Assembly (NCBI GenBank): GCA_958446555.1
Contig: CAUCWU010000161.1
Coordinates: 1 to 6,011, forward strand
Direction: 5' to 3'
Length of the DNA: 6,011 nucleotides
Source: an uncultured Lachnospiraceae bacterium
Lineage (GTDB): Bacteria; Bacillota; Clostridia; Lachnospirales; Lachnospiraceae
Positions within the stretch are counted from its first letter, which is position 1. Each line of letters starts with the position of its first letter. The notes beneath the pieces are model-generated. The model saw only the letters and a list, made by a program, of their open reading frames with translations. It was not told the DNA's origin and did not search any database. Of this stretch, positions 1 to 5,757 are shown piece after piece. A program made the translations under genes and the position numbers.

Positions 1-7
1 TTTTCTT

Positions 8-13
8 CTCCTT
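8..13 (-). promoter_or_regulatory. Shine-Dalgarno of the next gene, which starts just beyond the left edge
   Basis: Read on the minus strand, the 59 bases after the gmk stop are A-rich and end in AAGGAG followed by AAGAAAA at the window edge. A start codon is therefore expected within a few bases outside the window. No terminator hairpin lies between gmk and this site, so the next gene is probably in the same operon. From the usual Firmicute order (yicC, remA, gmk, rpoZ) the expected gene is rpoZ, the RNA polymerase omega subunit. The gene itself is not visible here. Confidence 0.6.
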
Positions 14-59
14 GTCTTTTTTATTTTCTTTGTTTATTGATTATTGCTGCAACCAAATC

Positions 60-677
60 TTACAGTGTCTTTAAGTCCTCTTTGATTGCTGCAACAAACG
101 CTTGGTTAAATTTTACTGCATGATGAGTGCTTTGCATCAACTCATCAAGCTCGCGGACGCAGGTAGACAAATCATCATTCACAATGATATAGTCATACTG
201 ATCCATGTAAATGCCCTCTTCTGTCGCGCGCTTTAATCGCTTCTCGATTAACTCAGGTGTCTCAGTTCCTCTCGATGTCAGACGTCTCTTTAACTCAGCA
301 GCAGACGGCGGTGTGATAAAGATGAGGATTGTATCCGGGTAGGTCTTTTTGACCTGCATAGCTCCCTGCATTTCAATTTCCAGGATGACATCTTTTCCTG
401 CTGCAAGATTTTCCTCTACAAAACCAGCTGGTGTTCCGTAACCTTTGTTTACATAGATTGCGCTCTCTAAGAAATATCCTTCTGCCTGTCTTTTTACAAA
501 CTCCTCATGAGAAATGAAATAATACTCTTTTCCGTTTGTCTCACCCGGTCTTGGTGCACGGCTTGTACAGGAAATGGAGAGTGCATATTGCTCATTTTTG
601 CAAAGCTCCTTCATCACTGTTCCCTTTCCTGAACCAGAAAAACCAGAAACTACAAATAAATTGCCCCGTTTACTCAT
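60..677 (-). CDS. gmk: Guanylate kinase
   Basis: Cytosolic enzyme that phosphorylates GMP (and dGMP) to GDP with ATP, an essential step in GTP supply. The 205-residue length is normal for the family. The P-loop GFSGSGKGT is at residues 12-20. The GMP-binding segment SCTSRAPRPGE (36-46) supplies Arg40 and Arg43, and Tyr53, Glu71 and Tyr80 (in GYGTP) align with other known GMP contacts. The LEIEMQGA segment (99-106) carries Glu where the textbook enzyme has Asp. The arginine-rich lid RRLTSRGTE is at 131-139, and RLKRATEE follows at 147-154. The ATG has a strong GGAGG six bases upstream, located inside the end of remA. The gene overlaps the remA stop by 8 bases (ATGAGTAA), which suggests translational coupling. 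It is the third visible gene of the yicC-remA-gmk operon and has no promoter of its own that I can see. Confidence 0.97.
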   Translation of the reverse strand: MSKRGNLFVVSGFSGSGKGTVMKELCKNEQYALSISCTSRAPRPGETNGKEYYFISHEEFVKRQAEGYFLESAIYVNKGYGTPAGFVEENLAAGKDVILEIEMQGAMQVKKTYPDTILIFITPPSAAELKRRLTSRGTETPELIEKRLKRATEEGIYMDQYDYIIVNDDLSTCVRELDELMQSTHHAVKFNQAFVAAIKEDLKTL

Positions 678-942
678 TTTCTTCCTCCTCCTGTATCATT
701 GTCTTTCCTGCTGCTTGGTTGCATCTGGCACAAAGTGTCTCCGGCGCAAGTGCCGACAGCACTAGATGCCCGCTTCCAGTAAGAATGACTGATTTTGTCT
801 TTCTGCCCTGAGTTGCGTCAACTGCGCTCGATTTACTTCTCGCTTCGCTGACCATACGCTTCATTGGCGCAGAATCTGCTCTGCAGATCGATACAATCTG
901 ACTAGAATTGATGTAATTACCAAATCCGATATTTACAAACAT
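670..942 (-). CDS. remA: RemA-family DNA-binding regulator (DUF370)
   Basis: Small 90-residue protein matching B. subtilis RemA (about 89 residues) along nearly its whole length. The N-terminal VNIGFGNYI, the SAPMKRMVSEAR segment (24-35), VDATQGRKTKSVI (41-53) and HLVLSALAPET (59-69) are the family hallmarks. In B. subtilis RemA forms oligomeric rings, binds DNA and activates biofilm matrix and osmoprotection genes; its role in this organism is inferred from family only. The basic residues in MKR and GRKTK are the likely DNA contacts. The ATG is preceded by TAGGAG with a 6-base gap. The gene starts 17 bases after the yicC stop and ends inside the gmk start. The acidic C-terminal end (EEEENE) is encoded partly by the gmk ribosome-binding site, so its composition may reflect that overlap. 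Confidence 0.93.
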   Translation of the reverse strand: MFVNIGFGNYINSSQIVSICRADSAPMKRMVSEARSKSSAVDATQGRKTKSVILTGSGHLVLSALAPETLCARCNQAAGKTMIQEEEENE

Positions 943-959
943 ACAAAACTCCTATGAAA

Positions 960-1838
960 TTATTCGATGTTTTGAACCTGTTCACGTATCTTCTCAATCT
1001 CAGTCTTCATATCGATTGCGACATCTGCAAGTGTTACATCGTTAATCTTTGAGAGTGTGGTATTGGCCTCGCGGTTCATCTCCTGAGCCAAAAAGTCTAG
1101 CTTTCTTCCTACGCTTCCACCACCGCACAAAGCCTCTTTCATATGGCTGATATGGGTGCGCAGTCGAACCATCTCCTCATCCACACAGATCTTATCTGCA
1201 TACAGCGTAACCTCTGCCGCAATGCGGTTCTCATCAATCACAGACGCATCCAAAAATTCCTTCACCTTCTCTGTCAGGCGAATGCGATACTCCTGTACCA
1301 TGATTGGTGCTTTCTCAGTCACAGCATCTACTAACAGATCCATATGGTCAAGCTTTGCGAGTAAGTCTTTCTTTAGCTGTTCGCCCTCGGTCTCGCGCGC
1401 CTGTACCATTGCTGCACACGCCTCTCTGACTGCCTTCTCTACATCCGGCCACAATTCCTTCGCATCGGTATCCCGCTGCTCCATTGTAAAAACTTCCGGC
1501 ATTTTGGCAAGCTCTGTCAGGCTTAAATTGTTCTCAAGCTGAAAAGTATCGGCCATCTGCGCCATATGTGTGACATATGCCTTTGCGATCTCCTCGTGAT
1601 AACACAAAACAGTCTCATCATCCGATTCCTTTTCATAACTGATATACATGTCTACTTTTCCGCGCTGCAGCTGTTCTTTTACGAGACCTCGGATTGCAGT
1701 CTCAAAGCAGTTAAAGATCTTCGGCATCTTGATTGACAAATCCAGATACCTGTGATTTACTGATTTCATCTCTACGATGATCTTATGTGATTCGCCCGCC
1801 AACTCGTAGCGTCCGAATCCAGTCATACTTCGTATCAT
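960..1838 (-). CDS. yicC: YicC/YloC-family endoribonuclease
   Basis: The 292-residue protein has both family signatures at full length: the N-terminal MIRSMTGFGR (1-10) and the C-terminal DUF1732 block, including EEMVRLRTHISHM (221-233), VGRKLDFLAQEMNREANT (243-260) and the terminal EIEKIREQVQNIE. The family was long listed as 'stress-induced protein'. E. coli YicC and B. subtilis YloC are now known as multimeric endoribonucleases, and YicC has been linked to small-RNA turnover. The conserved acidic and His residues near the C-terminus probably bind metal. The ATG is preceded by GGAAAGG with a 10-base gap and lies about 46 bases below a strong promoter. It is the first gene of an operon with remA and gmk. 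In B. subtilis the same gene (yloC) sits in the same place, also close to rqcH. Confidence 0.95.
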   Translation of the reverse strand: MIRSMTGFGRYELAGESHKIIVEMKSVNHRYLDLSIKMPKIFNCFETAIRGLVKEQLQRGKVDMYISYEKESDDETVLCYHEEIAKAYVTHMAQMADTFQLENNLSLTELAKMPEVFTMEQRDTDAKELWPDVEKAVREACAAMVQARETEGEQLKKDLLAKLDHMDLLVDAVTEKAPIMVQEYRIRLTEKVKEFLDASVIDENRIAAEVTLYADKICVDEEMVRLRTHISHMKEALCGGGSVGRKLDFLAQEMNREANTTLSKINDVTLADVAIDMKTEIEKIREQVQNIE

Positions 1839-1890
1839 AATATAATAGCCTTTCCGGCAGCTGCTTTTATAGTGCAGACTACGACTTATT

Positions 1891-1919
1891 ATTATACGCT
1901 AATTTAATTCTATCGTCAA
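1891..1919 (-). promoter_or_regulatory. Sigma-A promoter of the yicC-remA-gmk operon
   Basis: On the minus strand TTGACG (1919-1914) is followed after exactly 17 bases by a perfect TATAAT (1896-1891). This is 11 of 12 matches to the housekeeping consensus with ideal spacing. Transcription should begin near 1884, leaving a leader of about 46 bases before the yicC ATG. Strong conventional promoters fit a constitutive housekeeping operon. Confidence 0.85.
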
Positions 1920-1922
1920 CTT

Positions 1923-1950
1923 GCAATCGAAGAAAGATTGCGTTTTTTTT
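1923..1950. repeat. Inverted repeat GCAATC-N7-GATTGC plus T8 tract, between the divergent promoters
   Basis: GCAATC (1923-1928) and GATTGC (1936-1941) form a perfect 6-bp inverted repeat with a 7-base centre, extendable by one G-T pair. A run of eight T follows (1943-1950). The left arm begins four bases from the yicC -35 box and the right arm overlaps the rqcH -35 box (1938-1943). It could be an operator that affects both promoters. It also has the shape of a weak plus-strand terminator that could stop antisense transcripts leaving yicC. The sequence cannot separate these options. Confidence 0.5.
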
Positions 1951-1966
1951 GATATTCTGATATACT
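1938..1966 (+). promoter_or_regulatory. Promoter of rqcH with extended -10
   Basis: TTGCGT (1938-1943), a 17-base spacer and TATACT (1961-1966) form a sigma-A-type promoter. The -10 box is preceded by TGA, giving an extended TGnTATACT element that would compensate for the weaker -35. The spacer starts with a T tract. Predicted start of transcription is near 1973, giving a leader of about 80 bases. Confidence 0.7.
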
Positions 1967-1980
1967 AGAATTGCAAAGTT

Positions 1981-2013
1981 ATAAGCTGATCATGCTTGCA
2001 TGAAAATGCTTAT
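1981..2013 (+). promoter_or_regulatory. Predicted stem-loop in the rqcH 5' leader
   Basis: Just below the predicted start of transcription, ATAAGC (1981-1986) pairs with GCTTAT (2008-2013). Inside it, TCATG (1990-1994) pairs with CATGA (1999-2003) around a CTTG loop, with a small internal loop between the two helices. Two direct copies of TAAGATC (2019-2025 and 2030-2036) follow before the ribosome-binding site. The structure is modest and may only stabilise the mRNA. I do not recognise a known riboswitch or protein-binding leader. Confidence 0.4.
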
Positions 2014-2054
2014 GGCCTTAAGATCTAAGTAAGATCAAAGAAAGGTTCATTACT

Positions 2055-3803
2055 ATGGCATTTGATGGAATTGTAATTTCAAATATTGTATCTGAATTAA
2101 AACAAAAGCTGACTGGCGGGCGCATCTCAAAGATTGCTCAGCCAGAGCCTGAGGAACTGGTTCTCACAATCAAGAATCAAAAGGACACCTACCGTCTGTT
2201 TTTGTCAGCAAACGCAAGTCTTCCGCTCATTTATCTGACAAAAGAGACTGGACTAAGTCCACTGACAGCACCGAACTTTTGTATGCTTCTTCGAAAGCAC
2301 ATTGGAAATGCCCGCATTACCGGTGTCACACAGCCAGGACTTGAGCGAATTGTTCGCCTAGAGCTTGAACATCTTGATGAGATGGGTGATCTTCGCCACA
2401 AATCTCTTGTCATTGAGATTATGGGAAAACACAGCAATATCATTTTCTGTGACGAAACCGATACGATCATTGACAGTATTAAGCATGTCAGCGCAGCTGT
2501 CAGCTCTGTTCGCGAGGTGCTTCCTGGTCGAAGCTATTTTATCCCAAACACAACTGGAAAGACCAATCCGCTTGATGCAGACAAAGACTTTTTCCTCTCC
2601 CACTTTACATCTGGGAAAAATATTGCAGCGATTCTTTCCGCAAGCTTTACCGGAATCAGCAATGTCAGTGCTGAGGAGATTGTTTATCGAAGTGGCCTTG
2701 ACAGCTCTCTCGCTGGGGAAGCCTGCACAAAAGACGAACTGGATCGCCTATGGGATGGTTTTTCTCATGTGATGAATCTAATTCGCACTGAAACTTTCTC
2801 GCCATGCATCGCCTATGACGGCGATGAACCAAAAGAATTTGATGCGATCACGCTAAGCGGCCTGACTGAATACACAATCAAGCCATTTGATTCCATCAGT
2901 GAGGTTTTATACACCTACTATAACTCTCGCAGTGCAATTGCGCGTATGCGTCAAAAATCCTCTGATCTTCGCCATCTGGTTCAAAACTTGATTGAGCGTA
3001 CAGCCAAAAAAGCTGATCTTCAAAGACGACAGTTATCTGATACCGACAAGAGAGAAAAATATCGCATTTACGGAGAATTGTTAAATGCCTACGGCTATGA
3101 TTGTCCGCCAGCCTCAAAATCCTACGAGGTTTTCAACTATTATACTGACCAGATGATGACGATCCCTCTTGATCCAACATTAACTGCCAAGGAGAATGCA
3201 CAAAAGTATTTTGAGCGCTATAACAAGTTAAAAAGAACCTATGAGGCACTCTCCACTTTGACAGTCGAGACTGAAAACGAGCTTGAGCATCTTGAGTCGA
3301 TCATGACCTCGATTGATATTGCAGCAAGCGATGTCGATCTGGATGAAATTCGAAGAGAATTAAGTGAGAGCGGCTATATCAAGTCCCATGCGCCAAAGGG
3401 CAGAAAGGACAACCGCAAAAAGTGTGTTCCGTATCACTATCTATCCTCTGACGGTTTTGATATCTATGTTGGAAAGAACAATTTCCAGAATGAGGAATTG
3501 ACCTTCAAATTTGCACAGGGCAATGATATCTGGATGCATGCAAAGAAAACACCTGGCTCCCATGTCATCATTCAGACAAACGGAAAAGAAGTACCGGATC
3601 GCACCTATGAGGAAGCAGGAAGTCTTGCTGTCTACTACTCAAAGGCGAAGACAGCTCCGAAGGCTGAGGTTGACTATATTGAGCGAAAATTTGTCAAAAA
3701 GCCGGCCGGTGCAAAGCCGGGCTTTGTGATCTACCATACGAACTATTCGCTTGTAGCAAGTCCGACGATCGCAGGATTGAAGTTGATTGCGGGCGAGGAT
3801 TAA
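2055..3803 (+). CDS. rqcH: RqcH, bacterial Rqc2/NEMF homologue of ribosome-associated quality control (NFACT protein)
   Basis: RqcH binds 50S subunits that still hold a blocked nascent chain and recruits tRNA-Ala, so that a C-terminal alanine tail is added and the product is degraded. Family members are often annotated 'fibronectin-binding protein' (FbpA, YloA). The 582 residues show the full architecture. NFACT-N starts with MAFDG and includes CMLLRKHIGNARI (76-88) and VIEIMGKHSNIIF (119-131). A helix-hairpin-helix-like stretch lies near 193-215. A helical middle section with coiled-coil character spans roughly 290-445. The C-terminal NFACT-R domain, about 455-575, contains DIWMHAKKTPGSHVII (491-506) and GFVIYHTNYSLVASP (556-570). 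The 'DR' pair used for tRNA binding in B. subtilis (positions 97-98) appears here as Glu97-Arg98. GAAAGG lies 9 bases before the ATG. The gene is monocistronic, divergent from yicC and ends at a shared hairpin terminator. Confidence 0.96.
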   Translation: MAFDGIVISNIVSELKQKLTGGRISKIAQPEPEELVLTIKNQKDTYRLFLSANASLPLIYLTKETGLSPLTAPNFCMLLRKHIGNARITGVTQPGLERIVRLELEHLDEMGDLRHKSLVIEIMGKHSNIIFCDETDTIIDSIKHVSAAVSSVREVLPGRSYFIPNTTGKTNPLDADKDFFLSHFTSGKNIAAILSASFTGISNVSAEEIVYRSGLDSSLAGEACTKDELDRLWDGFSHVMNLIRTETFSPCIAYDGDEPKEFDAITLSGLTEYTIKPFDSISEVLYTYYNSRSAIARMRQKSSDLRHLVQNLIERTAKKADLQRRQLSDTDKREKYRIYGELLNAYGYDCPPASKSYEVFNYYTDQMMTIPLDPTLTAKENAQKYFERYNKLKRTYEALSTLTVETENELEHLESIMTSIDIAASDVDLDEIRRELSESGYIKSHAPKGRKDNRKKCVPYHYLSSDGFDIYVGKNNFQNEELTFKFAQGNDIWMHAKKTPGSHVIIQTNGKEVPDRTYEEAGSLAVYYSKAKTAPKAEVDYIERKFVKKPAGAKPGFVIYHTNYSLVASPTIAGLKLIAGED

Positions 3804-3835
3804 TGTTTCCCGGTAGGTTACGAAACCCCACAAAG

Positions 3836-3869
3836 AAAAGGCAGCTGCCCAAATGGGTGGCTGCCTTTT
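3836..3869. terminator. Bidirectional intrinsic terminator between rqcH and glgA
   Basis: AAAAGGCAGC (3836-3845) and GCTGCCTTTT (3860-3869) form a perfect 10-bp stem with a 14-base centre that itself contains CCCA/TGGG. Because the stem begins with A and ends with T, each strand reads as a hairpin followed by a short U run. It lies 32 bases after the rqcH stop and 11 bases after the glgA stop, so it can serve both convergent genes. The U runs are short (four bases). Confidence 0.85.
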
Positions 3870-3880
3870 CATACAATCTC

Positions 3881-5599
3881 TTATTCCTTTTCAGAATTTT
3901 CCTCAGCAGCAGCCTCGGTCTCTTCTGTCAATTCTTCTGCTTTCTCGGTTACAGTTGCATCTTCAGACTCTTCTGCCACTGTTTCCTCATCTTCTTTTTC
4001 TTCCTCTTCTGTCTCTTCTTCGATGCCACTTAGCTTACGGATTGCTTTTTCCTCAGCTATCTTTGCTACTTCGAGGGCTTTCTGTGCCTCTTTTAAAGCA
4101 GCCTCTGCTGCCTCTCTTGCCTGCTGTAAGCGGATTGCCTCTTTTCTGCGCTCTTCCTCTTCGATCAGGCCGTCATAGAGCTTTTCATACTCTCTTGCTG
4201 ATGCATCCCAAGAGAAGTCCTGCTTCATTGCGCGAAGTACCATCTCATCCCATGCCTTGCGGTCGTTGAAGTAGGTCTTCTTTGCATAGCGAATGATTGC
4301 AAGCATCTCATGTGCATTGTAGTTGGTGAAGGAGAATCCGGTTCCGGTTCCATCAACCTCGTTGTACGGAATAACCGTGTCGCGAAGTCCACCTGTCTCA
4401 CGAACAATCGGAAGTGTTCCATAGCGAAGACTCATCAACTGGCTAAGACCACATGGTTCAAACAGTGACGGCATTAAGAATGCATCGCAGCTTGCATAAA
4501 TGCGGTGTGACAGTGCCTCAGAATAGAAAATGTTTGCAGATACGCGCTCTGGATATTTTCTGGAGTAATAAGTAAACATATCCTGATACTTGCCCTCTCC
4601 AGTTCCCAGCACAACAAGCTGCACATCCTCTGCACAGATCTGATCCAAAACACACTCAACAAGGTCAAGTCCCTTCTGATCGGTCAGACGAGAAACAATT
4701 CCAAGCATGAATGCATCTGGATTTTCCTCAAGACCAAGCTCCTTTTGAAGTGCTGCCTTATTCGCTGCCTTTGCCTTGATTGCATCGTCTACTGAATAGT
4801 TCACTGCGATATCCTTATCAGTTTCTGGATTATAAACCTTGTAATCGATACCATTTACAATTCCGCTAAGCTGCTTGGAGCGTGCACGGAGCAGTCCGTC
4901 TAAGCCCTCGCCATAGAATGGCATACGAATCTCGCTTGCATAGCTGCGGCTTACGGTTGTGATGCGGTCTGCATAGACAAGTCCACCCTTTAATAAATTA
5001 CCATTTCCATAAGCTTCCAGCTTATCACTGGTGAAGTAATAATCAGACAGTCCGGAGAAGCCCTTGATTGTCTCAACATTCCATGTACCCTGGAATTTCA
5101 GATTATGGATGGTAAAGATTGTCTTGATGCCCCAGAAGAACGGATCGGACTGGAAGCTATCATGCAGATAAACCGGAATCAGACCTGTCTGCCAGTCGTG
5201 ACAGTGAATGATATCTGGCTTGAAGCCGATTAACGGAAGGATTGAAAGCACTGCCTTTGAGAAGAAGCAGAACTTTTCAATATCCTCATACATATTACCA
5301 TACGGCCATGGTCCACCAAAATAGAACTCACTGTCCACAAAGTAGAAGTGAACACCCTCATACTCCATCTCTAGAACACCGACATACTGAGTACGCCAAT
5401 AAAAATCAGTATAGAAATGAGTCACATACTTCATCTGAGAGCGAAGAGACTCCTTAATGCACAGATACTTTGGCATAATGACTCTGACATCATACTCTTC
5501 TTTATTAAAATACTTTGGAAGGGAGCCGACAACGTCAGCAAGACCTCCCGTTTTGATAAAAGGTACGCCCTCGGACGCAGCGAAAAGAATTTTTTTCAT
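3881..5599 (-). CDS. glgA: Glycogen synthase (GT5, ADP-glucose type) with an acidic C-terminal extension
   Basis: Cytosolic enzyme that transfers glucose from ADP-glucose to the non-reducing end of alpha-1,4-glucan. Numbered from the ATG at 5599 the protein has 572 residues. The GT5 domain (about 1-478) shows the ADP-glucose motif KTGGL (16-20), HCHDWQTG (132-139), TIHNLKFQG (163-171), IVNGID (247-252), SRLTDQKG (303-310, with Arg304 and Lys309) and FEPCGLSQL (380-388) with the catalytic-type Glu381, then ETGGLRDTV (401-409). The usual enzyme ends near residue 480. Here about 95 residues follow: a charged Ala/Glu/Lys/Arg helix (479-525) and a tail (526-572) that is about half Glu or Asp. A TTG three codons upstream would give a 575-residue form, but GGAGG directly abuts it, whereas GGAGG is 9 bases from this ATG. 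No other glg gene is in the window. Confidence 0.95.
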   Translation of the reverse strand: MKKILFAASEGVPFIKTGGLADVVGSLPKYFNKEEYDVRVIMPKYLCIKESLRSQMKYVTHFYTDFYWRTQYVGVLEMEYEGVHFYFVDSEFYFGGPWPYGNMYEDIEKFCFFSKAVLSILPLIGFKPDIIHCHDWQTGLIPVYLHDSFQSDPFFWGIKTIFTIHNLKFQGTWNVETIKGFSGLSDYYFTSDKLEAYGNGNLLKGGLVYADRITTVSRSYASEIRMPFYGEGLDGLLRARSKQLSGIVNGIDYKVYNPETDKDIAVNYSVDDAIKAKAANKAALQKELGLEENPDAFMLGIVSRLTDQKGLDLVECVLDQICAEDVQLVVLGTGEGKYQDMFTYYSRKYPERVSANIFYSEALSHRIYASCDAFLMPSLFEPCGLSQLMSLRYGTLPIVRETGGLRDTVIPYNEVDGTGTGFSFTNYNAHEMLAIIRYAKKTYFNDRKAWDEMVLRAMKQDFSWDASAREYEKLYDGLIEEEERRKEAIRLQQAREAAEAALKEAQKALEVAKIAEEKAIRKLSGIEEETEEEEKEDEETVAEESEDATVTEKAEELTEETEAAAEENSEKE

Positions 5600-5608
5600 A
5601 AACCTCAA

Positions 5609-5613
5609 CCTCC
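5609..5613 (-). promoter_or_regulatory. Shine-Dalgarno that decides the glgA start
   Basis: GGAGG on the minus strand is separated by 9 bases from the ATG at 5599-5597. The in-frame TTG at 5608-5606 touches this GGAGG with no gap and cannot use it. The ATG start also gives MKKILFAASE, the N-terminus expected for bacterial GlgA. Confidence 0.8.
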
Positions 5614-5671
5614 ACTATTTGGTACCGTGACGAACCGTCTAATCTGGCGATTCAATCAAGTGTTTTTCTTA

Positions 5672-5677
5672 ATTATA
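5672..5677 (-). promoter_or_regulatory. Possible -10 box of a glgA promoter
   Basis: A perfect TATAAT on the minus strand lies about 73 bases upstream of the glgA ATG, in AT-rich intergenic DNA. There is no good -35 at 16-18 bases; a TTGACA is present but only 8 bases away (5691-5686). If this is the promoter it probably needs an activator or another sigma factor. The region 5600-5757 otherwise contains no gene and no clear terminator after spo0A. Confidence 0.35.
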
Positions 5678-5739
5678 CACGAAAATGTCAAATAATGGAA
5701 GCTCTTTTTATACAAAATGCATTAGAAATTTTCGTATAT
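5675..5739. repeat. Imperfect 12-bp inverted repeat upstream of glgA
   Basis: ATACACGAAAAT (5675-5686) and ATTTTCGTATAT (5728-5739) are inverted copies with 11 of 12 positions matching, separated by 41 bases. The left arm overlaps the candidate -10 box of glgA. It may be a pair of binding half-sites, or chance in AT-rich DNA. Confidence 0.3.
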
Positions 5740-5757
5740 TGTGTCTCCACTTTCAAC

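Noticed and set aside
1156..1542. Plus-strand open frame of 128 codons opposite yicC
   Set aside because: It lies wholly antisense to a full-length conserved gene, has a Ser/Arg/Thr-rich composition typical of a reverse-frame shadow, and has no recognisable domain.
2365..2772. Plus-strand open frame of 135 codons inside rqcH
   Set aside because: It is a different frame of the conserved rqcH gene, which covers it completely, and it resembles no known family.
3881..4165. GlgA tail as a separate gene fused by a missed stop or frameshift
   Set aside because: The frame is continuous, the tail has no domain of its own or internal start with a ribosome-binding site, and the composition changes smoothly from the last GT5 helix into the charged helix.
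3853..4269. Plus-strand Leu/Pro/Phe-rich frames opposite the GlgA tail that look like membrane proteins
   Set aside because: The hydrophobic look is the mirror of the GAA/GAG-rich acidic tail. The frames start inside the terminator hairpin and lack a credible ribosome-binding site.
5672..5691. TTGACA plus TATAAT as a complete glgA promoter
   Set aside because: Both hexamers are present on the minus strand but only 8 bases apart, too close for a sigma-A promoter. Only the TATAAT was kept, as a tentative -10 box.
5417..5695. Plus-strand open frame of 92 codons across the glgA start
   Set aside because: It is mostly antisense to conserved glgA N-terminal codons and has no recognisable similarity.
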